Positions 47,307 through 59,579 of a DNA stretch of 64,000 nucleotides are shown here, piece after piece. How positions within the stretch are numbered: the stretch's first letter is position 1; the number at the start of each line of letters is the position of its first letter. The notes beneath the pieces are model-generated. The model was not told the DNA's origin. It did no database searches and saw only the letters and a list, made by a program, of their open reading frames with translations. The stretch comes from Cavia porcellus. Lineage: Eukaryota > Chordata > Mammalia > Rodentia > Caviidae. The position numbers and the translations under genes are program-made. Location: positions 36,345,519 to 36,409,518 of the forward strand of contig NW_026947485.1 in assembly GCF_034190915.1 (NCBI RefSeq). The letters are read 5' to 3'.

Positions 47307-48189
47307 CCAGGAGCTCCCTGGATGGCTGACCTTTGCGGAGGCCACCCTGCTGATGTTTTAATAGCAGTCTGCCTGGCAGCACAGACCCTCACCGTGCCAG
47401 GGATGGAGATAGGTGCCATGTGGAACAGTGGATGGGCAGGGGGCCAGAGTGGCTGGAAGGAAGGGGCTGGCTGTCTAGGAAGCTCCTGGACTGGAGACTC
47501 TCTGGGGAAGGTGAGTGGTGAAGCCTGGATAGCCACAGTACAGTGTACTCATGTCCCTGCTAAACCATGCATAGAAAGTAGTGCAGTACATACTCCAATG
47601 AAATCCCTAGGTGGACCAGGCATGGATGACACTGTTATTAAGATCTAATGTGGCCTCACCATTGGTTAATATTGTAATCCATCCATGTGATTGGAGGTCA
47701 GTTACTGTCCTAAGACCGTGGGTGCCTACTGCCATCTAGTTCTCACTGTCTTCCTAGTAGTAGTATGTGGTTCAGCTAGAAACCTCTTAACAACCTGCTC
47801 CCACCGCAGCTATTCTGAATGACTGGGCCTTCCTTGTGCAACTGTTACGTATTTTGGTTATTAGCCAAAGTGTGGCCAAGTGTGGAAAAAGGTGTGGATA
47901 TGCCAGTGAGGCTGTTGAATGTTATACCAGGTCAGAACCAAGCCCACACAGCTGAGCATTCTGTCATGTATGGCTGGTGCCTACAACCCTGGAGCACCAA
48001 AACCATAACGGCCAGAGGACACACTATGTTCTGCCTCAGATGGAGGGTTCCAAGATACTCTGATGTGTTGTGACATCAGGGTGGGTGGGGCCAGGCAAGA
48101 TCTCCACCAAACGCACCTGGAGGAGAGCAGTCACCAAGGCAAATTCTTAGCCCATTTCTTTTTGAATCAGGATGGGGGAGAGAATAGTT
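47307..48189. other. Intron, nothing firm
   Basis: The part right after the motif cluster (to about 47480) is unique-looking and GC-moderate. No exon. Confidence 0.45.
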
Positions 48190-48525
48190 TAGAATGGAAC
48201 TATTCAATGTGGTGGCCTCTGGCCACATGGTAAACATCTGAAATGTGGCTAGTCCCAATTAAGATGTGTTTTACATGTAAAATATACCCCAGGTTTGGAT
48301 GCCTTCATATGAAAAGAAGAATGTAAAATATTTCATTAACAATTCTTGTTCTTAAACATATTTTATTTGATTATATTTTGGGCACATCAATTTAGATAAA
48401 ATGTATCTTGAAAATTAATTTCGCCAGTATCTTTTTTAATGTGTCTACATTTTTAATGTGTCCAAATTTTAAGTGACCTGCATTTGTGGTTCACATATTT
48501 CTGTTGTCCAGCAGTGAGTCTAGAA
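48190..48525. mobile_element. hAT-Charlie-type MITE with inverted ends
   Basis: Left end: gaactattcaatgtggtggcc, ggccacatggtaaacatctg aaatgtggctagtcc. Right end: tttaagtgacctgcatttgt ggttcacatatttctgttgt ccagcagtg. I recall this layout from a common mammalian hAT MITE. No transposase. Confidence 0.75.
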
Positions 48526-50180
48526 TATTTCATTGTGATTCAAGTGAGGCCAAAATGGTGACCCTCTCCTTACTTATCAGAGAGAGCATGTTGGCACTTT
48601 GGTCTGCCCCATTTACTGTCTCTCTTCAGGAAAGAGCAGAAGGAAGATGACCGTATTTTACTCCTTGATGTCATTTTTTTTCATACTCTTAACTTACCTT
48701 CCTTTCAGTTGTTATGTCATTACAATTAATTTTGCTACTTTGGGTCAGTCTTTTCACTGTTCCAAGAGACTTTGCTTTCTAAGGTGGCTTTTGAGTAAAT
48801 CTGCTGTTACATACTAGTCAAACTCTCATAATCAGTCCCACCATGTTGGTAGCCCTGTCACTTGTCATACACATGCTGGCTACCTGCTGACCTCACCTGG
48901 GGTGGGGCTGATCGCCCCTAGTGATACACCAGTCAGATGGCCAGACCTCTTAGGAAGAAGAAATAAAAGCCTTCAAACACCTTCTGCCATATCTGCCAGT
49001 TGGCTTTAATGGTGTGAAATGAGAGTTCAAGATCCAGTCACCTGCAAGGCAGGGCTAACCTCCCATGTTTCCTTTCTAGAAACTAGCTATGAGCCTAGAA
49101 ACAGCAAACATTCAATAAATGCGAGGCAGGTGACAAGTGAGTATGAGGTATATCACTCCTTCCAGGATATTGGGATGTTGTTTCTTCCTTAGTGACAACT
49201 TCAGAAATTTACAACGCTGTCCAAAAAGCCCAATTTACATTCATGACACAACAGTCAGTCTCTTTACCGTTTCCATCTTTAAAAAAACATCAATTTTGTT
49301 TTAATCCTTTTTCAGTGCTTAGGTGATCCAAAAATATCATATATGCTATGCAGACTAACAAATCTTACATGTGTAAGCTGCTGTTTCACAGTTCTTAGGG
49401 TGGCTTCGACATTCCTGACTGACACAGCCACTAGCAAGGGTTTCCTTCCATCCCATTTTTCCTTATGACCTGGGCTGTTCTGGGGTTACAAGCATCTGGA
49501 TTATGTGTCTGTTTTATGAGGTAAGAGTGAAAGTGATATTTCATGTTCAAATGGACTTAGATGGGATGATGGCTCTGTTGGTCCATTTGCTTTTGAAATC
49601 CCATTGGAATGTAGGCCAACATTTCATTGGGCTGCTCTGAAATACTGGAAGTAAAAAGTCGTGATATCCAGGTCCTCTTCCCTGATCCTACCTCTTAACT
49701 TGATCATCTAGCAGCTCAGTGATAGAATTTAGCTAGTTTTTGTTTACTCACCAACTACTTAGTGCTGACCATGTCTTAGAGTCTGTTAGGAACATGACAA
49801 TTGTAAACTCTGCCCCAAGAGATCTATAATCCCCAGAGATCTCTGCTCCTGTGACAGCTCCTTCCTCATTGCCAGTTCCACAGAGGTAGAACATTTTTCT
49901 GTAGTTCATCTCTGTTGTTTAATTTCCTGCTATCCCAAAGACTTAGAATCATCTGCATATTTTCCTGCTACCTCCTCTGGGTCATTAAAAAAATTATTAA
50001 GACTAGTGGTGACACTCATGCTTGGGGAGTCCTCAGTTCTACTTCACATAAAAGCAGGCTTCTTCCTGTCTACACATCAGGATTCTTACCTAAGTTGAGC
50101 TGCCTGTCTCATAGAGACTCATTATTTTAAATACCTTTCCATAGAGAGCCTTTTCAAGGATATTTAGAGGATCTAAGTAA
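48526..50180. other. Intron, nothing firm
   Basis: Short old-LINE-like phrases occur (49748-49820, accaactacttagtgctgac). No exon or recent repeat. Confidence 0.45.
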
Positions 50181-50184
50181 CTAA

Positions 50185-50345
50185 GAGGCAAGCACTGTGC
50201 CAGCAATCAGGAGAGCTGGGTTCTAATCCGGCCTGCCACTGGTTTAACAGCGAACTTTGGGCAAGACTCTGAACAGCTCCCATCTCAGTTGCCTCATCAG
50301 TACAGTGAGAGTGATTATGCTGGCAATTAACAATATAACAATTTT
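50185..50345 (+). mobile_element. MIR SINE (sense)
   Basis: gagagctgggttctaatccg, gcctgccactggtttaacag, ttgggcaagactctgaacag and tcagttgcctcatcagtaca match the sense MIR core closely. Confidence 0.82.
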
Positions 50346-50644
50346 ATAACTGTCAGATGAGACGGTGTTATTTAAGGATGCTTTGCAAGGTATAAAACAA
50401 AAATGTAAGGGCTCATTTTGAAAATTTACAACAGCATTTTCATTTATATGCACATTCCTCTCCCCCAAAGAGTTGTGGTGGATAAAGACATGGTTCCTTC
50501 ACCACCCCCAGGATCATGTTTATTTCACATTAGCTGCTTGAACTGCATGGGAAGGTGCAGGTTTAAGTAACCAAGAGAACTTGCTTTTTGGAGAGCATTT
50601 GGCTTTCCCTGTAAACTCATGGAAGTAGGGTCACTGGAATCAAT

Positions 50645-50800
50645 CAGACCCTGGTGTGGGTCTAGGCTATGCCATTCATTAGAAGTTGGACCTTAAACAA
50701 GTTATAACTCTCTTGTACCTCTTTGGGACAATGTTAATGCTCACTTTATGGAGTTATACAAATGTCTAACATATAATAGTCACTCAATAAAAAGCAGTTG
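50645..50800 (+). mobile_element. MIR SINE (sense, second copy)
   Basis: gttggaccttaaacaagtta, tgtacctctttgggacaatg and the 3' end taacatataatagtcactca ataaaaagc match MIR. Confidence 0.75.
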
Positions 50801-51854
50801 TTTTGTCTCTGTAAAGGCCTACGAGCCAGTCCATCCTACCTAAACTTTAGTATTGCTCATCAAACACTCAGCAGATTCCACCATAAACTTCTGTTAGTCA
50901 AGTGTTGTGAGACAGACTTTCAGGAAATGTCTAAATGAGTGATTTCCTTACTGTTTTATGGAAAGCTCTGGATTGAGGGGTGCTGAGGGAGGAATATCTT
51001 TCCAAGTACACTCCCATTCTAGCAGAGAGCAGAAGGTGGGGAGATATAGAAGACCAGGCATAAAAAATGTTTCCACTGGTGTCTCCTCTTTCCCTCACCC
51101 ATCGCCCTCTGTCCCTGCCCCAGGTCGCCTCTAATGCCCACTAAATGTAGTGTGTTCACCTCATTGTTAGAAGCAGGAACATTGGAGCTAAATGGTAAAG
51201 AAGACCACTGGGGCACAGAATCATTTTTTCCTTTGGGGATCAGACTGAGGGCACTGGCTGAGACTTAGTTTTGCCAGCATTCCCCATGGGAGCCTGCTCC
51301 TGCTCATGGCCTGAGCTGGCTGGAGACTAGCCAGGGCTCAGTATCACTCTCTGCTCCCACCCCGGGGCACCTCCCAGCTGCAGATGAAGCCTGCCTGGGC
51401 CTGGGGCCAAGGCCATTGCTGAACAGTCAGACTCGGATGGTAATCCCAATTGGTTTTGCATGAGCTCCCATTTCATTCAGATTAAGAAAATGCTTGGCCA
51501 GGGTGGACATCTGGTGACTTGGGGGCAGGCACAGAAGGAAGACTGTGGGAATCAAGGCATTTTAATTTGCAGGGTTATACATCTCTCTCTTTAATTCTTT
51601 TACTTTAGGTTTAGGTTGTTGTCATTGTTCTTGTTTTCATGAGATTAGTAGATCAAAAAGGAGTCTTCATTTATTTCTTTGTTCATTTTAAAAATAAATA
51701 TTTGTCAAGCACAAATTTTTGAGCCTTAACATTAGGGATGCATAAAGAAAGTCTCTGGAATTGCTTTTAGGCCCCAGCCACCAGCCTTTAGGTGGCATCA
51801 GTCAGGAAATAAGTCTGGAACCCCCACACCTCTCAGGAATAAGGCCTCTTAAGT
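50801..51854. other. Intron, nothing firm
   Basis: 51400-51560 is unique-looking (ttggttttgcatgagctccc, cattttaatttgcagg). No exon was found. Confidence 0.45.
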
Positions 51855-51960
51855 GAACAAGATCTTTAGAGTCAAATCTGAATTCTAACCCTGCCTCCAG
51901 AGTTTTTAGCTTGAGCCAGCTGTTTATTATACTTGGGTCTTATTTTTCTTAACTATTATT
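51855..51960 (+). mobile_element. MIR SINE fragment (sense)
   Basis: agagtcaaatctgaattcta accctgcctccag, then gagccagctgtttattatac and cttatttttcttaacta follow the sense MIR core. Confidence 0.65.
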
Positions 51961-53875
51961 ACTGTGTCAGTTATAACTTTTGATGTGGCAGTAAGATGTA
52001 CATTGTTTTAACTATAAGGAAATTTCTTGAGTAACTGAGAAGCTCCAACCTTGGCAGGGTTTAGGGTGATTTGTATTCAGTGGTTTGACAAAGATACCAA
52101 TCACCAAGGGCCAATCATTTATAGTTTCAGGGCTCCACCTCCATGCCTCCAGCTCCTCTTTCTTTCATAAAAGAGCTGCCAACAGACAGTTAAGGCACAT
52201 GCTTCTCTGACCCTACTGGAGGTGATGCGAGATCCTTTCTTCCCCATCATGTACCCTTGTTTTGCTCTGGCCTAACCTACTGATGAACTTGAGCCAATTT
52301 TCTCTTGATCACTGTGACAAAAGAGTGAGATTAAACTGATTTGTGTGTGTTCACGAAGGACAACTCTCGGAAGCAGAGTGGGTTCAGTCTCACCCAGGAG
52401 GTGAGCGAGGATGAAACGAAAGCTGGAGGGATCATGAGAGCCGTGACAAATGAACAGTAGGGTCATGGGGATTAAGAGGATTGTATCAGTAAGAATGATG
52501 TGCAGAGTTATCAACCAGCGTCTGATACCTAGGAAGTATAAAAATAGTATTTAAAGAGGGAAAAAAATCCAACAAATAAAAAGAAACCAAAGTGTGGAAT
52601 GAACATAGAATCAAACACATAAACCACAAATAACCTGGTATCCGAGTTTGATGAACTTAACAAAACACGAGTCATCAGATTTTTTAGTGACCCAGTGTGA
52701 TCAGTTGTCATCAACATGATGTCCTCTCTGTCATTTAGTTCTTCTGAATAATTCTTTTATTCTTTTCAATCTCATGACAGGTAAAAAATTATGTGTTGAA
52801 ATTAAGAGTGTGTTATGCTGTTTCCTTTAGTTTTGTTATTCAGATGTCTAAAACTGTATCAGGGTTACCTTACAGAGTCCTGTACTAGTGGCTTCTAGTT
52901 GAGTTCAGCAACTTCTAGCTCTCACCTAGTCACCTTCTCAGTCGTATTTGTTCCCAGCTTTTATGGGTGGTGTTACTAGTTCTGAGTTGTGGTTGTGTTG
53001 GATCTGGGTGCTCATGATGATTGTAGAGACCAGATCAACACTCTAGGTCCAGATAAGCATTGTGTCAGGTTGAGAAGCCCCTGTCTTTTCTAGGTCTCTT
53101 CTCAGTGATGGGTTGCATGGACAAGAACCTCTTCCAGTTGTCCCCACTCTGTCCAAGCAGTTTTAGGAAGGATTTAGGAATGGCCCAAGGATGATCTTCT
53201 CTCCTTAGTATTCTTGGATGACTGAAGATGACTTAAGCCAGAAGCACATTTTCCTGTAATGCCCATATCCACATCTCTGTGGACACGAAGAGAACCTCTA
53301 GGAAGCTTCATGGCCTGATATCTAAGCTAAAACCTGAAGTGCAAGCCAGTACTTTTAGTGGCTGAAAAGAAACTACTTGGTGTGAAACTTATGGGTTTAA
53401 TTCTTTGCCTGGTGCCCTTCCAAAGGATAGCAATGATATCCAGGTAGCAGTTTCAAAGAATTAGCTCACATCCTTCCACCAAAACTGTCCTATATTCACA
53501 AATGTAGTGACTAATACTGCCCTTCAGAGGCAGAATGATGCTGATCTGTCATGGTCCTAATTCTCTGCTGTTCCTCAAAATCACCAGTTCCTTCCCTTAC
53601 ATTAGCCCCCTAAACCAGCAAGAACCCAGAGAGCTGAGCCTGAAGCATAGGAAACCAGAGAAAACAAGTGTATGTTCTTGCTGATGCCCAGCTTGGTCTT
53701 TCTCCCCCCTTCTTTGTACCAACCCCATCAGGAGACCACAGTGAGCTTGTGTCACTTCCATTCCTCTCCCTTGGCCTCTGAGTTCAGAGGAGAAAGCTCA
53801 CTGTTTCTCTCTTGCCTCTTGGGGAGATGTCTGGGCTGAAGCTGGGCTGTGAGGAGTGAAAGTTTTGAATTCACA
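51961..53875. other. Intron before the exon, unassigned
   Basis: 51965-52200 has the feel of an old interspersed repeat that I cannot name. 52750-53870 appears unique. No cryptic exon with plexin-like sequence. Confidence 0.45.
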
Positions 53876-53903
53876 TTGGCTTTTTCCTTCCTCTTCCCTG
53901 CAG
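53876..53903 (+). promoter_or_regulatory. PLXNA4: 3' splice acceptor of the plexin exon
   Basis: A pyrimidine-rich tract (tttttccttcctcttccctg) runs straight into CAG, directly before the first codon of the exon. There is no AG inside the tract, so the exon start at 53904 is well determined. This is a strong constitutive-type acceptor. Confidence 0.93.
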
Positions 53904-54035
53904 ATCCGGGTGGATGGGCCCAGAGGCAATGCCCTCCAATATGAAACTGTGCAGGTGGTAGATCCTGGTCCAGTCCTTCGGGATATGGCCTTCTCCAAGG
54001 ACCACGAGCAACTTTACATCATGTCAGAAAGGCAG
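53904..54035 (+). CDS. PLXNA4: Internal coding exon of plexin-A4 (end of the sema domain)
   Basis: The 132-nt exon encodes 44 residues starting [16 protein letters not shown] and ending LYIMSERQ, open throughout, with complete codons at both edges. I recognise this as plexin-A4: the stretch [19 protein letters not shown] differs from what I recall of PLXNA2 at this position. Plexin-A4 is a single-pass membrane receptor for class 3 and 6 semaphorins, with neuropilin co-receptors, and guides axons. These residues should form the last strands of the extracellular sema propeller, just before the first cysteine-rich PSI domain (expected to begin LTRVPVESC in the next exon, which is not in this window). 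No frameshift or stop is present and the splice sites are intact, so it looks functional. The exon number (probably 4) is from memory. Confidence in a plexin-A exon is very high; the A4 assignment is slightly less certain. Confidence 0.95.
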
Positions 54036-54059
54036 GTAAGGCTCTTTCGACTTTGCTAG
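54036..54059 (+). promoter_or_regulatory. PLXNA4: 5' splice donor, with a short in-frame read-through
   Basis: The exon ends CAG and is followed by GTAAGG, a near-consensus donor. If the donor is not used, the frame continues for seven codons (VRLFRLC) to a TAG at 54057-54059. That would give a soluble protein ending right after the sema domain. Short sema-only PLXNA4 isoforms are known in mammals, but I cannot confirm that they end this way. The donor is certain; the biological use of the read-through is inference. Confidence 0.9.
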
Positions 54060-55930
54060 ACATTCGTCTTGCAACTAAATACTAGCCTGTGGCTCCATAG
54101 AAACTACAGGAGGCCAGCTGCAAAGAGGTGATTTGATTTATTTGGCTCAGTGTGTATCCTTTAAGTTACACTGCCTGGGGACCGGAGCTGGGTGTGCTAT
54201 AACAAGGCTCAAGATATTCGAAACAGCAAAATACCCATGAGTTTAGAACAATTCCACTAGCTTCAAAATGATGATGTGTATATATTCAGGGCCAATATTT
54301 GCTCCCTTTTGTAGAAGCATGGTACATATGCCCAAGTTGATCCAGTTTTCCCTGTCCACATTGGTCCAGTTTCGTAGGAAATTATACTCTCTTATAAAAG
54401 TCATCTTCCTGGACCCTGGAGATCTGTGATGGGCAAAGATTTATTACCAACAGAGCCTAGTTAATGGAGCATCCTGGAAGGGCTACATGGATGAGGATCT
54501 AGGACAAGCCTGTGGTAATAGGAGATGATACAACCTGTGCTCAGAATCTTCATGTGTATCCACAACTTTTTGTGAATCCTCCAGTGGATCCCATGAGGCC
54601 AAACCAAAAATGGATAGAGTATAAGAATTATCATTGGCTGGAAATTATAAGGAAACAGTACATTTTGGAATGGTTTGGTTTGGTTTGGTTTTGGAACTCA
54701 ATTGAGACTAAGTAAATTCTTCAGGGGTCTTAAGTTCAGACCAAGAGCTGTAATTCTACAGCAGGCCAAGGAAGGTTTCCCCTTAAAAATTCCACATAAC
54801 TAAGGATATTTCCTAGAGTCCCCTGTTTCACTGCTCAGAATATTTTCACCCCACAGCCACCCCTAGTGTGGATCAGCATTGCTGTACCTCTGTTCCATCA
54901 TGTCTGTGTCAGATGGGTCACCCCTGGGAGCTGTCCTTCCACCCCATGAATATGAATGCCTCAGCTCTGAGTGGCAGAGGCAGCAGCCATAAGGAACAGA
55001 TACCCCTCTTATTCATCTTCATAAATATGGCCTGAACTCTCTGGAGTGGCCTGATTACAGAGTCTGGATTGTTCTGCCTGTCCCTTCTCTGCAGAGTAGA
55101 GATGATGAATTCCACATTATGCCACCCACAGGGCTTGTGCATTATGCTTTGGCAGCCCACAACAACTTCACCCTCCCTAAGAGCTCAATGACATCTCCTC
55201 TCAGCATGGGGATTCCTCATCTACTGGCTTCAGCCACACTGGGACCCATTGTGGTCCCCTCTTTGAGGCTGCTATGGCTTAGGAATGGCCTTATGCCTGG
55301 CAAGAGTGGAGTTGGAGTTGCTTCAGAGTTGAAGATGCTTCAGATGGAGTCAGAAGCTGGGAGCAAATTTGTCCCTTTGTCTGCGTTCCTTGTTTTTCCT
55401 AATAGGGTCCACATTTCCTATGTCTACCTCAGAGACACTGCTAGCAGGTAAGGGGAAACATTTTTCCTTGATAGGATGAATTTTTTTGGAAAGACCCAAC
55501 CTCTGCACAAGGCATTGAACATTTCAAGACTTCTTACTTGGCATGACAGCCAGGATTCTGAACCTGAGACTTAAAACATTAAAGGACTTGCAAAGATTAA
55601 AAAATATATAAGCTGATGATACAGCTTATCAGCCAAAACCAATAACAGAGTCAGAATCTGGAACATGCCTCACCTCCATGAGGTCCTCATCTGGGCCCTT
55701 GTTTGCTCCCTTGTCTTCAGCCAGCTCCCTTTCTCTGGTAGTATGGCCATTACCCATTTAGTACTGGCAGTGAGGTATGCTGGGAGCTGTAAGTTGTGAG
55801 CATATTGGAAAGTAGAGGAAAGCAGGAACAGAGAAGACTGGAACCTCCATCCATTCTAGAACTGCTCCTTGCAGTTCCAAAGCCAGATCACCTGGGTCAA
55901 TAGTCATGTCCACTGGTTTTGTGAATTATT
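54060..55930. other. Intron after the exon, unassigned
   Basis: No exon; a short (GGTTT)n tract lies at 54672-54692. No named mobile element could be supported. Confidence 0.45.
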
Positions 55931-55934
55931 TGTT

Positions 55935-56170
55935 TAGCCCAGATGTTAAACACACAGGTCTGGGCATCAGAAGATTTGAGCATAAATCCTGGCTCTACTG
56001 TTGTACTCTCAAGTAATTTCCTGAACTCTTTAGAGTCAGCACTCTGTACTGCCATATGGAAATGATGCTCATATGGGATGGTGTTCTAAGAATGAAGGGC
56101 GATAATGCATATATGCTTAGAATCAAGGCTTGCCTTGAGTAAGTGCTTTGCAAATGGAGATGTTCTTGTG
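55935..56170 (+). mobile_element. MIR SINE (sense)
   Basis: caggtctgggcatcagaaga, cataaatcctggctctactg, gtaatttcctgaactcttta and the late cttgagtaagtgctttgcaa match the sense MIR order over most of its length. Confidence 0.75.
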
Positions 56171-56908
56171 TTTTATGCACTGCAACAGGAGTTTCAAGTC
56201 ACTAGTTGTGTTCAGAGTCATACAATAATCAATAGGAGCTCAGAAGTCCAGGTCAAGGCAAAGGCAGGCAGGAAGTGAGATCTAGTCCCAATGCAAGGGA
56301 TATTGAGAATCCAGGCTTGCTACACTCTATGGGCATTCAGAGTAGAGTCAAGGGCAAGAGTGGCTTGGGGAATATGCCTCAGGATTTACTGGACCCACAA
56401 CATCACCATGGAGTTAGACCCAAGATTAACTCCAGTCTTTGCCTGATGGTAGGTCTGCCATCGCCATGATAAGCAGCACTCTTGCAGAACTAAGTCTACT
56501 GGCCAAGGGCAGATGCTTGGGAGTGACATCTGTCCTTCCTGGAAAGTGCTTCCCTTTTAACCTGGCTAACATTTACTTGTCTTTCCACGGATAGCTGTGC
56601 TGCTGACCCAGTGAGGTCTTCATGACCCAAGGTCAGACACCTGCAAGGGCTCTTCTCAGACCAGGTGATGCCATTGTCTCTCCTCAACCAGTCCCTCAGC
56701 AGCTGAGTACTGCTCTCCACCTTGTCTGACCTCACAAAACACATCCTTCATCAGTCTTTAATGCATGCAAGAATGAACACAAAATTGGAAAAGAAATGAA
56801 CTGACACAAAATACCTATTGCTCATATTAATTTTCAAGTTAAATATTGAGAGACTATAGTTCAGATAAATGAATTATCTCCCAAACTTAAGTGATCTAGC
56901 TATCAGCT
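56171..56908. other. Intron, nothing recognised
   Basis: No exon or named repeat. Confidence 0.5.
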
Positions 56909-57128
56909 ATATTAGTTTGCTCAAGTTGCCATAACAAAATACCGCAGAGTAAGATGCTTAAAAACCAGAACTTTATTTACCTAACTTGAAAGCCAGAACA
57001 TCTTAATATTCTTTAACTTATTTATCTCTTTAATGAGCCAATCTCTGAATATACTCACATGCTAAGATGCTGGGAATCTGGGCTTCAACAGATGGATTTA
57101 TGAGGGGACATAATTCAGCTGATAACAT
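56909..57128 (-). mobile_element. MaLR/MLT1-type LTR, internally deleted (antisense)
   Basis: The left end tattagtttgctcaagttgc cataacaaaataccgcagag and the right end ttatgaggggacataattca gctgataaca are the two ends of an antisense MLT1-like LTR. At 220 bp it lacks roughly half of the normal length. Confidence 0.7.
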
Positions 57129-57389
57129 CATCACCATGACTTTTGTCTCTTCCTGGCTCTTTTTAAATAGTGACTATACTTAAATAAATTTATTGTTTCA
57201 AATTATATAGCCCACTATAACTGTGTCTAAAACAGCAATACATATCTGAGGTGCTAGTTGTACCTAATGTACACACAAATAAAATAAAATTATTAGAACT
57301 TCTGAAAATCTGTACCTGTGTCTACACAAAACTGTCCATGTGTTTCTTTGGGAAACATTGATATGTTGGCTGTAGTTTGGGTTTTTACA

Positions 57390-57530
57390 TTTCAGTCATG
57401 GATTTCAAGCCCAGACCTCTCCTCTCCTGGCTGAGTGATGCAGACAAATTAACCTTCCTATGTCTTGATCATATCAACTGTAAAATGAAAATAATAGTAG
57501 TGTTTCATTTGAAGAGTTTGAATAGTGCAA
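57390..57530 (+). mobile_element. MIR SINE fragment (sense)
   Basis: ctggctgagtgatgcagaca aattaaccttcctatgtctt and caactgtaaaatgaaaataa tag correspond to the sense MIR core and 3' part. Confidence 0.65.
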
Positions 57531-57963
57531 GGGTAATATCTGCTCACCTTCTGATTATATTTTCCATATGTGAGGTCAACATCTAAATATTCTGGAAGTA
57601 TGTGTTTAATGACGTTGAATACCAGTGAGTCAACCTCATGCTCACTATACTTTCCTATAACATAACAAGTAGTGAATAGTTTAGGGCTTTGGAACACACA
57701 GCCTCTGTTGCAGATGTTTAACTCTGCTGTCATGAGGTGAAGCTGCCATAGACAATACATACACAGATGGGGACGGTTACGTGCAATGAAACTGTTTCTC
57801 AAAACAGGTGGCAGTAGTTGTCTGACCCATGAGTCAGTCCTGTGGTGACATCACAGTGAAGGATGGCAATGCTTTGGAACCATTAGTGGAGTTACGGTGA
57901 TCAGAGCACTCAAAGAAGTGCAAGCAGGAAAGCCTTTCACTATTAAAATCCACACTTACAGCA
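57531..57963. other. Intron, nothing recognised
   Basis: No exon or named repeat. Confidence 0.5.
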
Positions 57964-58367
57964 TGTTATGATTTAGAAACACAATGCTTTCCCAGCTCTC
58001 CTGTGTCCAGAGGCAGGGCTCTTGGGAGGAAATTAGATTGTGGGGCACTACACTCATTGGTTGATTAATCCACTGATGAGTTCATGGCTGAATGTACTGT
58101 TAGGAGGTGGGGCCTGGTTTGAAGAAGTGGGTCACTGGTAGCATGACCTAGAAGGATGTATTCTTATCCCTGGCTCCTTCCTAGTCCCTTTACTTCCATG
58201 AGTAGAGTAGCTTTCTTCTGCTTTGCCCTCCCTTCCTGCCATTTCTACCTAGGACCCAGCCAACTATGGACAGGACCCATTGGAACTATAAGACAAATAA
58301 ACCTTTTTTTCCTTTAAATTACTGATGTCAGTTATTTTGTACTAGTTATGAGACAGTGACTAATACA
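57964..58367 (+). mobile_element. MaLR-type solo LTR (sense)
   Basis: It starts TGTTATGATTTAGAAACACA and contains tgattaatccactgatgagt, taggaggtggggcctggttt, caactatggacaggacccat, gacaaataaacctttttttc and the end agacagtgactaataca. It is 404 bp, a normal length. cagca before and gagca after are a near-match 5-bp duplication. It holds a sense AATAAA at 58296-58301. Confidence 0.88.
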
Positions 58368-58402
58368 GAGCAACTTGGCTTTTTTTTTAAGATAATGCTT
58401 TT

Positions 58403-58529
58403 AGCCAGGCATGCTAGGAAGCTGAGGCAGGATGATCGCTACAGGACCAAGGCCAGTCTGGGCTACATAGTGAGCTCAAGGCCAGCCTGAACTACATAGT
58501 GAAAACCTGTCTCAAACAAAACAAAACAA
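58403..58529 (+). mobile_element. B1 SINE with 29-bp internal duplication, 5' part rearranged
   Basis: gccaggcatgctaggaagct gaggcaggatgatcgc lacks the usual ggtggtgcacgcctgtaatc stretch. The 29-bp block caaggccagtctgggctaca... is then repeated as caaggccagcctgaactaca..., ending aaaacctgtctcaaacaaaa. The internal 5' deletion is clear. Confidence 0.88.
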
Positions 58530-59529
58530 GATGTTGCTCTAAGACTCATATCTTGGATTTGCTGTTTCTCTTTGGCTAGCTTTTCTCAATATCTTTTTCT
58601 AAACTCTCTTTCTTTCCTCTCTATTCTATTAATATTATACCTATTCCTGAGCTATGTCATTCAGTTCCATCACTTTAAACATCATCTGGTATGAGTACTC
58701 TGTATTTCAATTCCTCTGCTCTCTCCTGACTCACTCAATTGCCTACCTGATATAGCCATTTGCATCTCATAAATCTTCAACGTAACATGTCCAAAGCCAA
58801 ATTCATCTTCCAACCTGATATACCATATTTGTACTTTTTCTATCTTAGATGATCAGATGATATATGCCATGCCACTCAAGCAACAGACTTTAGAGTCACC
58901 CTTGACCCCTTTCCTTACCCCTTACCCTACATACAGCATGTCAGGACATTTTATTGGTATACAAAATATTTCCAGAATATGACCATCTTCCACTACTTCA
59001 CTACCATTGCCATGGCTAGAGCCTGAGTATTTGCAATACTCTCCTTAACTGTCTCCATGTTCCCATCCTCAGCTTTCCAGTACTTTCTCAATGTAGTGTT
59101 CAACCTGCTAAACATTAAGGTAGGTCACATCTTTCATCTGATTAAATTTCTCCACTGGCCAAAGTACCTATGAAGACCCAGAAGATCCTGCTTTGCCCCT
59201 GAGATGTCTGACCTCACCATTCTCTGACCTCACCCTCTTAATCTCACTCCCCCAAACCTCCAAGCTCCTTCAAAGTCAGGGCAAGGACAAACACCCTGAA
59301 CACAGAGATGCCCCATGTGACAGTCTTCCCATGTGTCAGGCATGCTGCTGCTCAGGATCTTTGCCCTTCTTGTTCCCTTGGTGTAGAGTTCTCTTTTCTA
59401 GAGAGTTACAAGGCTGACTCTCCTGGGAGTCATTGCTTGCAGCTTCCTCCAGCACTCTAGGGAGATTCCAACCAGCCTACTACTCAGCCCAATTCATTGG
59501 GCTCTATTTTTATGTACAGTACTTAAGCT
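58530..59529. other. Intron, nothing recognised
   Basis: Pyrimidine-rich, no exon or named repeat. Confidence 0.5.
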
Positions 59530-59537
59530 GTGAGTGA

Positions 59538-59577
<40 letters not shown>
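59530..59577. repeat. (TG)n microsatellite with a GAGT head
   Basis: Three gagt units precede about 18 pure TG units. Confidence 0.98.
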
Positions 59578-59579
<2 letters not shown>

